A stretch of DNA of 64,000 nucleotides from Pseudomonas sp. (GCF_017744435.1 NZ_JAGIBG010000025.1:1-64000), one strand, 5' to 3'; positions 46,807-56,328 are shown, numbered from the stretch's first letter. Program-made: numbers and translations. Notes: generated by a model not told the origin, from the sequence alone.

Positions 46807-49800
46807 TTATTCCGCTTTACCCTGCACACTGGAAACCCACTGCTCACTCCGGCTATGCCCACTGGTCCTCAACAACCCCAGATCCAGCGCATTCTCGCCA
46901 TCCGCCGCGCCTTTGCCCTTGGCCATCTCGGCAATCGCCGTACCCAGGTCCACCGGCGAATTGGAGGCATCGACCGACACATCCCGACGGTAGTCATTGC
47001 CACTCAGGGTTTCCCGCGTAACCGAGCTGGCATCGAGCGCGACCGCGCCCTTGGCCGACTGCAGGCGGGCGCCGACCAGCTGGGCATCACCGCCCACCTT
47101 CAGCTGGACACCGTCACTGCCCTTGAGCACCGCCTGTTGGCCCACGCTGTCGCGCTGCACGTGTGACACATCAAGGCTGAAGGTTGGCGAGAAGCCCGGG
47201 TCGGCCTTGCTCAAGGCCGCCCCGGCCTTGTCCTTGACCTTGCCACCCAGTGGCCCGGCCAGTGAGGTGGCGGCGTTGAGGTAACCCTGCGGGTTCTTCT
47301 CCTGGCTCAGGCGTGCATCGCCTTTCACTGTCAGGGTATCGACACTGTCCTTGCGGCTGGCGATGCGCAGGTCGCCATCGACGGCGCCGGTGATGCGCCC
47401 GGCTTCGAGACTGGCGCCTTCGATGCGGGTATCACCACGGCTTTGCAGGTCGATGTTCTCGGCGCGCAGGTTGCTGGCGTTCCAGGTCTGGTTGTCACGC
47501 TTGTCCAGCTCGACCTTGGCCCGGCCATGCAGGCCGCGGGTGTCGCTGGTGCCTGCGGTCATGTTGAAACCGGCACCGGCGGTGATGTCGAGATTGTTGC
47601 GCTGTTCCTGATTGGATGAGGCCTCGATCAGCAAGCCGCCGCTGGACGCGTTGAGCTCGATCAGCTCGGCGGATGCCTGCAGGCCTTCCAGGTGCAAGGC
47701 AATGTCCTCGCGAGCAGCGCTGCTCAGGGTCAGCTTGCCGGCACTGGCGAACTGGGCATCGACGGCCTGGCGGGCACTTTCATCCTGTGTGCCTTGGGTG
47801 AAGTGGCCACCAATGCCGCCGCCTTTTGTCTCACCCATCTTGGCTGCCAGTTCCAGGCCTCCGCCCAGTTTGCCGCCGCTGGCTTGCTGGGAGTCGTTGC
47901 CTGCCTTGACCTGCAGGCGGCCATCGCTGTGCAGGCGAATATCGCCCACCTTGGCTTCGCGACTGCCGACACGGGTGCCCTCCAGCAACAGGTCACCCGC
48001 GCTGCTCAGGCGCACTTCACCCTTGGCGTCGATCTGTGCCACGTGGGCCTTGGTTTGCACTGTTTGCTGCAGCGCGTGGTCAAGGTAGCCACGGCCGTCG
48101 AAACCGGTACTGCCGGGGCGGTTGCCGACCTTGGCCCAAGCGTTGCCGTCAAGCTGGCGGGTCAACTCTTCAGTGCGGCCGTTGGCCTGGGGCAACGACA
48201 GGTTGCCTTCACTGTGGATAGCCACCTCACCTTCGCCACCATCAATGCGTGTCCCCTCATATTGACCATCGCTACCCAGCTGGACCTGAATGCCCTGTTG
48301 CCCATAAAGACTGCCGGGTACTGCAGTGCTGGCCGTTGCCTGCTTGTCCAGCGAGCCCCCCTTGCCCGCGCCGCGGGCGTTCAGGTCACTGCCGGAGCTG
48401 GTGTCGAGGCGCAGGTCACCGCCAAAGGCCAGGCGCTGCACGCTGTCCTCCTGGGTATTTTCGGCGGCACGCATCGTGTGCTGCTGGGCCTTGATCTGCA
48501 GTTGGCCGGCATTGGCACGCCAAGCGGTGCCTTGGTCGTCGATCGTGTCGGCCTTGACCTCGACCTTTGCGCCCGACAACTCGCTCACCTGGGCAATGCC
48601 ACGGCGCTGGTTTTCCAGGCGCTTGAGGTGCTCCACGGTCATGTCGGCACCGACGCTGGGTGCCACCATGGCATCTTCGGGCGATGCCTGCTGGAAGCGT
48701 GCGGCTTCTTCGCCCAGCACCAGCCGTTCGATCGGCCGGGTCAGGTCGCGGTATTCGACGCTGGCGCCGAGGCTACCGGACCACTCGTTACGCAGTTCTT
48801 CCCGTTCATGGGTGTCCAGGACGGCACGGTTTTCGATGCGCTTGGCGGTGACTTTGAGGGTATCCCCGGCCGTGACACGTACCGCTTCGGTCACCAGTTG
48901 GCCAGCATCGACTTTCACATTGCCACTGGCCTGCAGTTCGCTGCGTTGGGCCGTGCTGTCGCGCTCGGTCACCACGGTGCTGTTGTGATGGCCTTCGAAC
49001 AGGCTACCGATGCGGTCGATGCCACCGGTGACGGTCAAGCCGCCCCCGCTCTGGGTATCGGTACGGCTCGAGTCGCGCGTGTTGCGCGTGGCACCGAGCG
49101 TAACCTGCGTGGCCTCTACGTCGAGGTTGCCGTCGCTGGCCTGGACCTTGGAGCCATTGATCTGCAGATGAGCCTCGCTGTTCAGGGCGACCGATGCTCC
49201 CTTGAGCTCGCTGGCAACCTGAGTCGTTTCGCTCAGCTTGCCGGTGCTACTCGCTACATCGTAGGCCAGGCCTGCGCTGTACTGACGTGACTCAGGCTTG
49301 CCATCTTCGGCGGTTTGGGTCTGTTTGGCGCTGGCACTGAAGCCACGTTGCTGGCTGTAGGTTTCGTGCTCGGCAAGCGCCTGTGTGCTTTCGATCTTCA
49401 CGTCACCTTTGGCCTCGACCTGCAAATGCTGGCCCGCTTGCACCTTGGCGCCCTGGATGCGCAGTTCTTCGGCACTGGCCAGGCGCAGGTTGCTGTTGGA
49501 GGAAACATCACTGATCAGTACCTGATCGTTATGGGACGTGCGTGTGTTCTTGCTGCCGAACAAACCGAACACCTGGCTGCTGCTGTCATGATCGGTCGAG
49601 GTGCTGCTAGCGTGGTCGGCCGCGATCGTCAGCTGGCCTTTTTCGCTGTAGAGCACCGCGTCCTGGTTACCGGTGACCGTGCTGCCTTTGATGCTCACCT
49701 GGTCGGCAATCACCTCCAGTTTTCCACCCGCGACTACCCGGCTGCCGGTGACGGCCTGGCCCTGGGTGTCAGTGCCCTTGCGGTCACCAAAGAATGCCCC

Positions 49801-51333
49801 GGAAACCAGGTCGCCGCGGTAGCCACTTTCGGTGTTGGTGTCTTGCAATGCCAAAGTGCCGACCTCTACCTGCCGGGCCTTGATGTCCATATCGCTGCGG
49901 CTTTGCAGTGAGCTGCCGCGTACCTTGACGGTATTGCCTGCCCTGAGCGTCATGCGTTCGGCATTCAACTCGCTGGGTTTGGCCGTTTCCTTGAATTGCT
50001 CGGTATCGCGATCCCCACGCCAGAGGTGTTTGCGGTGGCGAATGGAGGTTTCGATGCGCTCGCTGTCCAGCCCACCTGCGATGTCCAGGTCGCCGTCACT
50101 GGCGAGGGTCAGTTCGCCCAGCACATTCACGTCGGCGGCCACCAGTTGCATGTCGCCACCGGACTCCAGCAGCACACTGTCTCGGCCCAGCAGCCGTGTG
50201 CCTTGCTGTCTGGTGTGGGTGGTGGTGCGCTCACTGTCATAAGTTTCGTGGGTGACAAACAGGAATTTCTTTTTCCAGTTGTCCTTGTCTTTGCTGAGCG
50301 CCTGAAGGGCTTCGGCATCCAGCGTCAGTTTGTTTCCGGCCTTGATCTCGATCTGCTCGGCCTGGCCATCGACACTGTGCAGCGAGAGGTCGTCAGCGGC
50401 CCCCAGGCGCAGCGCGCCGTGCTCGGTCTTGAGCGTGGCGTACTGCTCGCCCTCGCCACTGATCGTCAGGCTGCCGGCCGATTGAACGTCAATTCCGTCA
50501 TCTGCGGTGAATGCCTTCGGCCCCATGCGCACGCCCGCGCCTTCGGCTGTACTTACCACGCGAATGCGCCCGGCGCGCATGGCGCCGAACAGGTTGGCAT
50601 CGATGCTCGACGGGGTGCCCGGCAGGTGTTCGAGGACCTGGCCATCGGCATGTGCGATGCGATTGCGGCCAACGGTCACGTTGAGGTCACCCTTGGCCAT
50701 GAGCAGGCCTTGCTGGTCCACCTTGGGCGCAATCAGATCAAGCGCGCCCTCGGCATTGGCCTGGCCGCCCTGCAGCACCTGCAAGGTGCCACCGGCGTTC
50801 AGCGTGTTGAAATGGCGCAACTGTTCATCCTGCAGCTCGGGTGTGCCGACCACGAAGCCGGCGCGGGTGGTGTTGATGAAGCTGCCGCCATTGAGGGTGA
50901 TGCCGTTGGGGTTGGCGAGGATGTAGTTGGCAGGGCGGCCGAAGATTTCCTGCGGGCCTTCGATCAGCGAGGCGTTGCGGCTGACCACCTCGTTGAGAAT
51001 GGTCGATGCTGCCTGGCCCTGGAACTGCGGGTTGGCGGCCAGTGCTCCAGCCAGTTGCGACTGGCCCTCCTGCAGGGCGTTGTTCAGCACTACGCCAGGG
51101 CGGGCGACGTTGTAGTCGAGGAACTGGTTATGCGACAGGCCACTGGTGTTGGGTGGGACGATGTCGATCACCGGCACGCCATGACCGTTGTTGATGATGG
51201 GTGTGCCTGCCGGGCCAGTGGTGGCCTCCAGCCCTCCCTGCGCCAGAGCGCTGGTGGGGCCGAGCAGGGCGAGGAAGATGGCCCAGCGCAAGGTATCCGG
51301 GCGGGTAGACGGTAACGGCGAGAGTATCTGCAT
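46807..51333 (-). CDS. Two-partner secretion adhesin TpsA (filamentous haemagglutinin type)
   Basis: This large exoprotein is exported by the adjacent TpsB. The 1508 residues begin with a signal peptide (WAIFLALLGPTSALAQGGLE) and the TPS secretion domain at about 30-280, with NQFLDYNVARPGVVLNN, GRPANYILANPNGITLNGGS and TTRAGFVVGTP. The remainder is a beta-helix of imperfect repeats of the haemagglutinin type (for example LNGSKVQASDGNLDVEATQV, here changed at its first residue to QINGSK). It ends with SEQWVSSVQGKAE and carries no C-terminal toxin, VENN/pretoxin boundary or immunity gene, so adhesion or biofilm function is more likely than contact-dependent inhibition. It lies 27 bases after tpsB in one operon. 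Confidence 0.85.
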   Translation of the reverse strand: MQILSPLPSTRPDTLRWAIFLALLGPTSALAQGGLEATTGPAGTPIINNGHGVPVIDIVPPNTSGLSHNQFLDYNVARPGVVLNNALQEGQSQLAGALAANPQFQGQAASTILNEVVSRNASLIEGPQEIFGRPANYILANPNGITLNGGSFINTTRAGFVVGTPELQDEQLRHFNTLNAGGTLQVLQGGQANAEGALDLIAPKVDQQGLLMAKGDLNVTVGRNRIAHADGQVLEHLPGTPSSIDANLFGAMRAGRIRVVSTAEGAGVRMGPKAFTADDGIDVQSAGSLTISGEGEQYATLKTEHGALRLGAADDLSLHSVDGQAEQIEIKAGNKLTLDAEALQALSKDKDNWKKKFLFVTHETYDSERTTTHTRQQGTRLLGRDSVLLESGGDMQLVAADVNVLGELTLASDGDLDIAGGLDSERIETSIRHRKHLWRGDRDTEQFKETAKPSELNAERMTLRAGNTVKVRGSSLQSRSDMDIKARQVEVGTLALQDTNTESGYRGDLVSGAFFGDRKGTDTQGQAVTGSRVVAGGKLEVIADQVSIKGSTVTGNQDAVLYSEKGQLTIAADHASSTSTDHDSSSQVFGLFGSKNTRTSHNDQVLISDVSSNSNLRLASAEELRIQGAKVQAGQHLQVEAKGDVKIESTQALAEHETYSQQRGFSASAKQTQTAEDGKPESRQYSAGLAYDVASSTGKLSETTQVASELKGASVALNSEAHLQINGSKVQASDGNLDVEATQVTLGATRNTRDSSRTDTQSGGGLTVTGGIDRIGSLFEGHHNSTVVTERDSTAQRSELQASGNVKVDAGQLVTEAVRVTAGDTLKVTAKRIENRAVLDTHEREELRNEWSGSLGASVEYRDLTRPIERLVLGEEAARFQQASPEDAMVAPSVGADMTVEHLKRLENQRRGIAQVSELSGAKVEVKADTIDDQGTAWRANAGQLQIKAQQHTMRAAENTQEDSVQRLAFGGDLRLDTSSGSDLNARGAGKGGSLDKQATASTAVPGSLYGQQGIQVQLGSDGQYEGTRIDGGEGEVAIHSEGNLSLPQANGRTEELTRQLDGNAWAKVGNRPGSTGFDGRGYLDHALQQTVQTKAHVAQIDAKGEVRLSSAGDLLLEGTRVGSREAKVGDIRLHSDGRLQVKAGNDSQQASGGKLGGGLELAAKMGETKGGGIGGHFTQGTQDESARQAVDAQFASAGKLTLSSAAREDIALHLEGLQASAELIELNASSGGLLIEASSNQEQRNNLDITAGAGFNMTAGTSDTRGLHGRAKVELDKRDNQTWNASNLRAENIDLQSRGDTRIEGASLEAGRITGAVDGDLRIASRKDSVDTLTVKGDARLSQEKNPQGYLNAATSLAGPLGGKVKDKAGAALSKADPGFSPTFSLDVSHVQRDSVGQQAVLKGSDGVQLKVGGDAQLVGARLQSAKGAVALDASSVTRETLSGNDYRRDVSVDASNSPVDLGTAIAEMAKGKGAADGENALDLGLLRTSGHSRSEQWVSSVQGKAE

Positions 51334-51360
51334 GTTCTCGTTCTCTTTGTTGTGGGTGAA

Positions 51361-53037
51361 TCAGAGGCTCAGGGCGCACTCCAGTACCCAGAAGCCAGGC
51401 TCCAGGCGGGAGCGGGGCAGGTCGCTGGCGAAGAGGGCACGTTGGTAGTCGAGGCGCAGGCGGGCGTTCGGCAGGTTCAGCTCGATGCCGGCGGCTGCGC
51501 CGGCCAGGCGTTGCGAGGGCTTGCCAGTGGCTGACCGGGTCCAGCCCGCATCCAGGCCGAAGTAAGGGCGTATCTGCAGGGGGTGGGCCCAGTTCGCTGG
51601 CAGTGGTTGGCTGAAGGTATTGCGCCAGGTCGCGCCGCTGGCGCCGGAGTAAGTGCGCAGGCGAAAGCCACGTACTGTCGAGTCGTCGCTGACCAGTAAC
51701 TGTTCGACGGCGGGCAACGTGTGTTCGCTGTACTGCAAGGCCAGTTCGCTTTGCCAGCGCCAAGGTGTGTCTGACGGCCCCTGGTGAAGATGCAACAGGC
51801 TGGCGCGGTACTTGCGAAAATTCGGGCGCAGGCGTTCCGCACCCAGTGGCGACTGGTCTGCGGCAAACCAGTCCACGCCCTGCGCAATGCCCACATAGCT
51901 GTTCCATAGCCCACCCTGGAGCCACAGCAGGTTGATACCGACATCGAGGCTGGTGAGCGTCGGGCTCTGCTGAGTGACGACGGTGCCGGCGGTTCGGTTG
52001 ACCAGCTGCTTGCGGTCCAGCCGAGCGCTGGCGCTGAGCATGCCTTGCTGGTTGCGCCACAGCACCCGCTCGATGCTCAGGCCCTGGTAGCTGCTGCTGC
52101 CGTCACTGGTCTGCCGACTGTGCGGCAGCGGCGCATCGTAGGTCAGTTGGCTGGCGTTGAGGGCAAAGGTCCAGGGGCCGTAAGGGATGCTGTAGTACAA
52201 CGTGATGCCCTGTACCTGGCCGGGGGCGTGGAAGGCACTGGAGAGCCATGACACACGCAGGTCGTCATTCAACCCCAGCGGGCTGTCCAGGCCGAGGCCC
52301 AGGTTCAGGCGGTGGCGGCCGGTCAGCTCACTGCCGCGGTTGTCCAGGCGGCTGTCCAGGTGCCAGCGCGAGCCTACCGGGTGCGGTTGCAGCACAACGC
52401 GGGTACCGCCCTGCAGTTCGCCGGGCAGCAGGTCCATGCTCAGGTCATAGGCGCGCAGGCGATTGAGTTGGTCCAGGCCTTGCTCAAGGGCGGGCAGGTA
52501 AAGGGGCTCGCCCAGCACCCCAGGGAAAGCACCGGGCAAGAACAATGGCAGCTTGGGGTCGGCGAGTTCGATGGACTCGACAAAGCCTTCGACGATGACG
52601 ATGTCCAGTGGCAGCCCATGCCGAGGCTGTTGGCGCAGGTAGGGTCGGCTGGTCGGAAACCCTGCGCTGACATACAGCTGGGTGATGCCCCTGAGCAGGC
52701 TATTGATGTCATCGATGCTCATGCAGGGCAGAAGCCGCTCGCGCAGAGCGGGCTCGAGCGCCTGATCAGGAAGTTGGCGGTTGCCGATGATGCGCAGGCC
52801 GGAAACGGTCCAACACTGACTGTCGACCGGTTGGGCGGGGGCCTGCTCATTGCGCTCGGACAAAGGCTGCTGCCAGCGCTTGAGCCGCTGTTGCTGTTCG
52901 AAATGTCGCAGGGATTGCTGCTGGTCACGCAGTTGCAGACTGGCGGGGTCGTCAGCCAGGGCTGTGCGGGAGATCAGCAATCCAGCCAGGCAACCGGCGA
53001 ACAGCCAGCTGGCGTAGTGACAGAGTCGACATGGCAT
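51361..53037 (-). CDS. Two-partner secretion outer-membrane transporter TpsB (ShlB/FhaC type)
   Basis: This 558-residue outer-membrane protein recognises the TPS domain and moves TpsA to the surface. A signal peptide (SWLFAGCLAGLLISRTALAD) is followed by a helix H1 region, two POTRA domains (about 75-230; CWTVSGLRIIGNRQLPDQAL and FPTSRPYLRQQPRHGLPLDI) and a 16-strand barrel, with the family signature VRGFRLRTYSGASG in the L6 hairpin, whose tip reads VRGF. ATG 53037 is chosen because GAGGG lies nearby upstream; ATG 53052 is possible. tpsA follows after 27 bases. The last residues (LECALSL) lack a terminal Phe, as in several TpsB proteins. Confidence 0.88.
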   Translation of the reverse strand: MPCRLCHYASWLFAGCLAGLLISRTALADDPASLQLRDQQQSLRHFEQQQRLKRWQQPLSERNEQAPAQPVDSQCWTVSGLRIIGNRQLPDQALEPALRERLLPCMSIDDINSLLRGITQLYVSAGFPTSRPYLRQQPRHGLPLDIVIVEGFVESIELADPKLPLFLPGAFPGVLGEPLYLPALEQGLDQLNRLRAYDLSMDLLPGELQGGTRVVLQPHPVGSRWHLDSRLDNRGSELTGRHRLNLGLGLDSPLGLNDDLRVSWLSSAFHAPGQVQGITLYYSIPYGPWTFALNASQLTYDAPLPHSRQTSDGSSSYQGLSIERVLWRNQQGMLSASARLDRKQLVNRTAGTVVTQQSPTLTSLDVGINLLWLQGGLWNSYVGIAQGVDWFAADQSPLGAERLRPNFRKYRASLLHLHQGPSDTPWRWQSELALQYSEHTLPAVEQLLVSDDSTVRGFRLRTYSGASGATWRNTFSQPLPANWAHPLQIRPYFGLDAGWTRSATGKPSQRLAGAAAGIELNLPNARLRLDYQRALFASDLPRSRLEPGFWVLECALSL

Positions 53038-53198
53038 GAAGCACCCTCGCAATTGGCGTACGGATTACGTACTCGTTTGCGTGGATGCTAAAAATTCATG
53101 CCATCGTTTGGATGCAGTCCCCGGCCTAAGCAGGGCGTAGGGCAGGTGCGTATTTGAAGTATGAAAGGTCCTACAAGGTCAATCTGAATGTAGGACTA

Positions 53199-53753
53199 TC
53201 AAGGGCGAATCTCGATCAGGGTTCCATCAGGAACCAGGTCCCACACTTCCTGCATGTCGCGGTTGCGCATGGCAATGCAGCCATCGGTCCAGTCGAGGGT
53301 GTGGAAGTACCACTCGGGGTAGTTGTCGTTGATCGGCGTGCCGTGGATCATGATCATGCTGCCGGCGCTCCAGCCTGAGCGGGTGGCGCGGGCGGCGTCG
53401 CTGATGTTCGGGTAGGTGATGTGCATGGCCAGGTTGAAGCGGTCGCTTTCCTTGCGCCAGTCCAGCCAGTACAGGCCTTCCGGGGTCTTCTTGTCGCCTT
53501 CGCGTTCCTTGGCGCCCTTGGGTTGCTTGCCCAGGGAGATGCGGTAGGTTTTCAGCGGTTCGCCGCGGCTGATAAGTTGCAGGCGACGCTCGGACTTGAT
53601 CACCAGCACCTTGTCGATCAGCGGCTGCATGGCCGCCTGGGATTGTGACTGGGCCGGCACCGGCGGTTGCGGTTTGCGAATGATGACTTCGGTGAAGGCC
53701 GCCTGGGACACCGTGGTAACGCAAAAGCAGAAAAGGGCGAACAACCAACGCAT
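53199..53753 (-). CDS. L,D-transpeptidase (YkuD domain)
   Basis: This periplasmic enzyme forms 3-3 peptidoglycan cross-links or attaches proteins to murein. The 184 residues begin with a signal peptide (WLFALFCFCVTTVSQAA). The YkuD domain runs from about 50 to the end, with SMIMIHGTPINDNYPEW (the catalytic His) and TDGCIAMRNRDMQEVWDLVP (the catalytic Cys). Both catalytic residues are present, and TDGC replaces the more common STGC. It ends 446 bases before the next upstream minus gene's end and seems transcribed with or near the Nudix gene 18 bases upstream. Confidence 0.86.
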   Translation of the reverse strand: MRWLFALFCFCVTTVSQAAFTEVIIRKPQPPVPAQSQSQAAMQPLIDKVLVIKSERRLQLISRGEPLKTYRISLGKQPKGAKEREGDKKTPEGLYWLDWRKESDRFNLAMHITYPNISDAARATRSGWSAGSMIMIHGTPINDNYPEWYFHTLDWTDGCIAMRNRDMQEVWDLVPDGTLIEIRP

Positions 53754-53771
53754 GAAGCAGTACCTGCAAGC

Positions 53772-54323
53772 TTAAGTGGTGGGCGAAACATTCATCGGCG
53801 GCAGGTATTCATGGCCAATCGGGTAGTGCTGCCTGATGCGGTCGCGATAATAGCATTCTAGTGTGCGAGTGACGGTGCGGAAAGCCAGCTCGCTCCACGG
53901 TATTTCGTGCTCCTCGAACAACCGTACCTCCAGGCTTTCGACACCGACGGCGAAATCCAGGTCGGCCAGCTCGGCACGGAAAAACACATGCACCTGGTTG
54001 ATGTGCGGGAGGTCGAACAGCTGGTACAGGGCCATGTCCCCGACCCGGGCACAGGCTTCCTCGACCGTTTCGCGACGGGCGGCCTGGTCGAGGGTCTCGC
54101 CGTTTTCCATGAAACCCGCCGGTAGCGTCCAGAAGCCGCGGCGCGGCTCTATGGCGCGGCGGCACAGCAGCACCTGGCTGCCCCAGGTCGGCAGCACCCC
54201 GGCGACGATGTTGGGGTTCTGGTAATGAATGGTCTGGCAATACTCGCAGACGAACCGCAGGCGGCTGTCGCCTTCGGGGATTCGCTGAATGACCGGCTGG
54301 CCGCACGCGCTGCAAAATTTCAT
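53772..54323 (-). CDS. Zinc-ribbon Nudix hydrolase
   Basis: This 183-residue protein has an N-terminal zinc ribbon (CSACGQPV and CEYCQTIHY) and a Nudix domain. The Nudix box GFMENGETLDQAARRETVEE has the REXXEE core for a divalent metal. The overall plan resembles NADH pyrophosphatase (NudC), but the NudC-specific SQPWPFPxS motif after the box is absent, so an (d)NDP-X, ADP-ribose or similar substrate is possible. ATG 54323 (MKFCSACG) is chosen because GGGAAGAA precedes it and the upstream ATG lacks relation to the family. It is divergent from the CoA-type Nudix gene. Confidence 0.82.
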   Translation of the reverse strand: MKFCSACGQPVIQRIPEGDSRLRFVCEYCQTIHYQNPNIVAGVLPTWGSQVLLCRRAIEPRRGFWTLPAGFMENGETLDQAARRETVEEACARVGDMALYQLFDLPHINQVHVFFRAELADLDFAVGVESLEVRLFEEHEIPWSELAFRTVTRTLECYYRDRIRQHYPIGHEYLPPMNVSPTT

Positions 54324-54449
54324 GCTGTTCTTCCCTATTGACCGGGTTATCTTGGCGCGCCAGGCGGGGCTGCCGCAAGCGCACGGGGCTTGGGTGCTTC
54401 GCGGCTTTGGTGCATCATGCAAGGCAGGCCTTGGAAACGAGAGTGCGCA

Positions 54450-55049
54450 ATGCTGGACGAGCTACTTCGCCGTATGAGCAACCACCAACCCGCTTCACTG
54501 GAAACCGACCGACGGTTCCCCGAGGCGGCGGTACTTTTGCCCATCACCCGCAGCGAAGCGCCCGAACTGGTCTTGACCTTGCGTGCCAAGGGGCTGTCGA
54601 CCCACGGCGGCGAAGTTGCCTTTCCCGGCGGGCGCCGCGACCCGGAAGACCCGGACCTGGTATTCACCGCACTGCGCGAGGCCGAGGAAGAAATCGGCCT
54701 GCCGCCCGGCCTGGTGGAGGTGGTCGGCCCGCTCAGCCCGCTGATCTCCCTGCACGGCCTGAAAGTGACCCCGTTCGTCGGCTTGATCCCGGATTTCGTC
54801 GAATACCGCGCCAATGATGCCGAAATCGCGGCAGTCTTCAGCGTGCCGCTGGAATTCTTCCGGCAGGACCCGCGTGACCACACCCACCGTATCGATTACC
54901 AGGGGCGCAGCTGGTACGTGCCCAGCTATCGCTATGGCGAGTACAAGATCTGGGGGCTGTCGGCGATCATGATCGTCGAGCTGGTCAACCTGTTGTATGA
55001 CGCCGGTATCAGCCTGCATCAACCCCCCGAGCGCTACATCGAAATCTGA
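54450..55049 (+). CDS. CoA-type Nudix pyrophosphatase
   Basis: This 199-residue hydrolase probably cleaves CoA or its derivatives to 4'-phosphopantetheine and 3',5'-ADP. The N-terminal half contains LVLTLRAKGLSTHGGEVAFP and then GGRRDPEDPDLVFTALREAE with EEIGL, the UPF0035-type CoA motif joined to a Nudix box. Further on, SLHGLKVTPFVGLIPD is typical of the NUDT7/8 group. The start at 54450 (MLDELLRRM) is preferred to ATG 54390, which begins with unrelated residues. The gamma-carbonic anhydrase gene follows after 44 bases. Confidence 0.87.
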   Translation: MLDELLRRMSNHQPASLETDRRFPEAAVLLPITRSEAPELVLTLRAKGLSTHGGEVAFPGGRRDPEDPDLVFTALREAEEEIGLPPGLVEVVGPLSPLISLHGLKVTPFVGLIPDFVEYRANDAEIAAVFSVPLEFFRQDPRDHTHRIDYQGRSWYVPSYRYGEYKIWGLSAIMIVELVNLLYDAGISLHQPPERYIEI

Positions 55050-55093
55050 GCGGGGCACACCCCGCCGTCTGCGTGAACCGCTGAGGAGCGAAC

Positions 55094-55618
55094 ATGAAAT
55101 ACCGCCTGGGCGACCATCGGGTCGAATGCCATGCCACCAGCTGGGCCGCACCCAACGCCACCCTGATCGGCAAAGTGCGCCTGCAGGCCCGTGCCAGCGT
55201 GTGGTTCGGTGCGGTGCTGCGGGGCGACAACGAACTGATCGACATCGGCGAGGACAGCAACGTCCAGGACGGTACCGTGATGCACACCGACATGGGCTCG
55301 CCGCTGACCCTGGGCAAGGGCGTCACCATCGGCCACAACGCCATGCTGCATGGCTGCTCGGTTGGCGACTACAGCCTGATCGGCATCAACGCCGTCATCC
55401 TCAACGGTGTGCGCATCGGCAAGCATTGCATCATCGGCGCCAACGCGCTGATCCCGGAGGGCAAGGAAATTCCTGATGGCTCGCTGGTGATGGGCTCGCC
55501 GGGCAAGGTGGTGCGCGAGCTGACTGAACAGCAGAAACGCATGCTCGAAGCCAGCGCCGCGCACTATGTACACAATGCCGAGCGCTATGCGCGGGAGCTG
55601 GTGGTCGACGATGAGTGA
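55094..55618 (+). CDS. Gamma-carbonic anhydrase family protein
   Basis: This 174-residue left-handed beta-helix protein resembles YrdA/PaaY. The hexapeptide repeats run through VQDGTVMHTDMG, LTLGKGVTIGHNAMLHGCSV and IGINAVILNGVRIGKHCIIG. The three zinc-binding His residues are in VMHTD, IGHNA and MLHGC. It may be a zinc enzyme acting on bicarbonate or a thioester, or a trimeric scaffold. A ribosome-binding GAGGAG precedes ATG 55094. The next gene overlaps its stop by eight bases. Confidence 0.87.
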   Translation: MKYRLGDHRVECHATSWAAPNATLIGKVRLQARASVWFGAVLRGDNELIDIGEDSNVQDGTVMHTDMGSPLTLGKGVTIGHNAMLHGCSVGDYSLIGINAVILNGVRIGKHCIIGANALIPEGKEIPDGSLVMGSPGKVVRELTEQQKRMLEASAAHYVHNAERYARELVVDDE

Positions 55619-55814
55619 AGTTGCTGTAGAGCGGCCGGTGGCTTCGCCGTGCGTGAGCATCTGCGCGCTGGACGAGCAGGATATCTGTACCGGCTGCCAG
55701 CGCACCGTGGCCGAGATTGGCCGTTGGGGGCGGATGGACAATACCGAGCGCCGGGCGGTGCTCAAGCGTTGCCATGAACGGGCGGTGGCAGCCGGGCTGA
55801 TTATTGGGCACTGA
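55611..55814 (+). CDS. DUF1289 family protein
   Basis: This 67-residue protein has the DUF1289 Cys motif: SPCVSICALDEQDICTGCQR, followed by TVAEIGRWGRMD. Four Cys probably bind a metal or an iron-sulfur centre. The start ATG 55611 lies inside the end of the gamma-carbonic anhydrase gene (overlap of eight bases), so translation is coupled. Such proteins are often encoded beside carbonic anhydrase and Nudix genes in Pseudomonas. Function unknown. Confidence 0.82.
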   Translation: MSEVAVERPVASPCVSICALDEQDICTGCQRTVAEIGRWGRMDNTERRAVLKRCHERAVAAGLIIGH

Positions 55815-55860
55815 CCGCAAAATCAAGTAATCTGTGCGGCTTGCCCACAGATCACTCGCC

Positions 55861-56328
55861 ATGTTCTATCTCATTGCCTATATCAGTAGCGTAGTGCTGA
55901 TCAACTACGCCTTCTCCAGCGCCCCGCACCTGGACATCATCTGGTCCTGCTGGGGTGGCCTGGTGTTCATCCTGCGCGACATGGTGCAGACCCGCTACGG
56001 CCATGGCGCGCTGATCGCCATGCTGCTGGCCCTGGTGCTGTCGTACGCCACCTCGGAGCCGGCCATCGCCCTGGCCAGCGCCACCGCGTTCTTCGTTTCC
56101 GAACTGATCGACTGGCTGGTGTTCAGCATCACCCGCCGGCCGCTGCGTGACCGCCTGTGGCTGAGCTCGGCGCTGAGCATTCCGGTGGATACCTTCATCT
56201 TCTTCGGCATGATCGGTGCACTCACCCCGGCGGTGATCGGCACCGCCATGGCCTCGAAATTCGCCGGTGTCACGGCCGTCTGGCTGGCCATGGCATTTCG
56301 TGCGCGGCGGGCCGCCGTCGCGGGTTGA
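55861..56328 (+). CDS. VUT-family membrane protein
   Basis: This 155-residue inner-membrane protein has about five hydrophobic helices and matches the VUT/YhhQ superfamily of small ECF-S-like transporters. The sequences INYAFSSAPHLDIIWSCWGG, RDMVQTRYGH and SIPVDTFIFFGMIGA are typical. YhhQ members take up queuosine precursors, but this copy is shorter and the substrate is uncertain. ATG 55861 is preferred to ATG 55834, whose leader has no family similarity. It lies 77 bases before purT with a TAGAAT box in the gap. Confidence 0.65.
   Translation: MFYLIAYISSVVLINYAFSSAPHLDIIWSCWGGLVFILRDMVQTRYGHGALIAMLLALVLSYATSEPAIALASATAFFVSELIDWLVFSITRRPLRDRLWLSSALSIPVDTFIFFGMIGALTPAVIGTAMASKFAGVTAVWLAMAFRARRAAVAG

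Noticed and set aside
47692..51315. Long + frames opposite tpsA
   Set aside because: They are antisense to the adhesin, whose TPS domain and repeats are clear.
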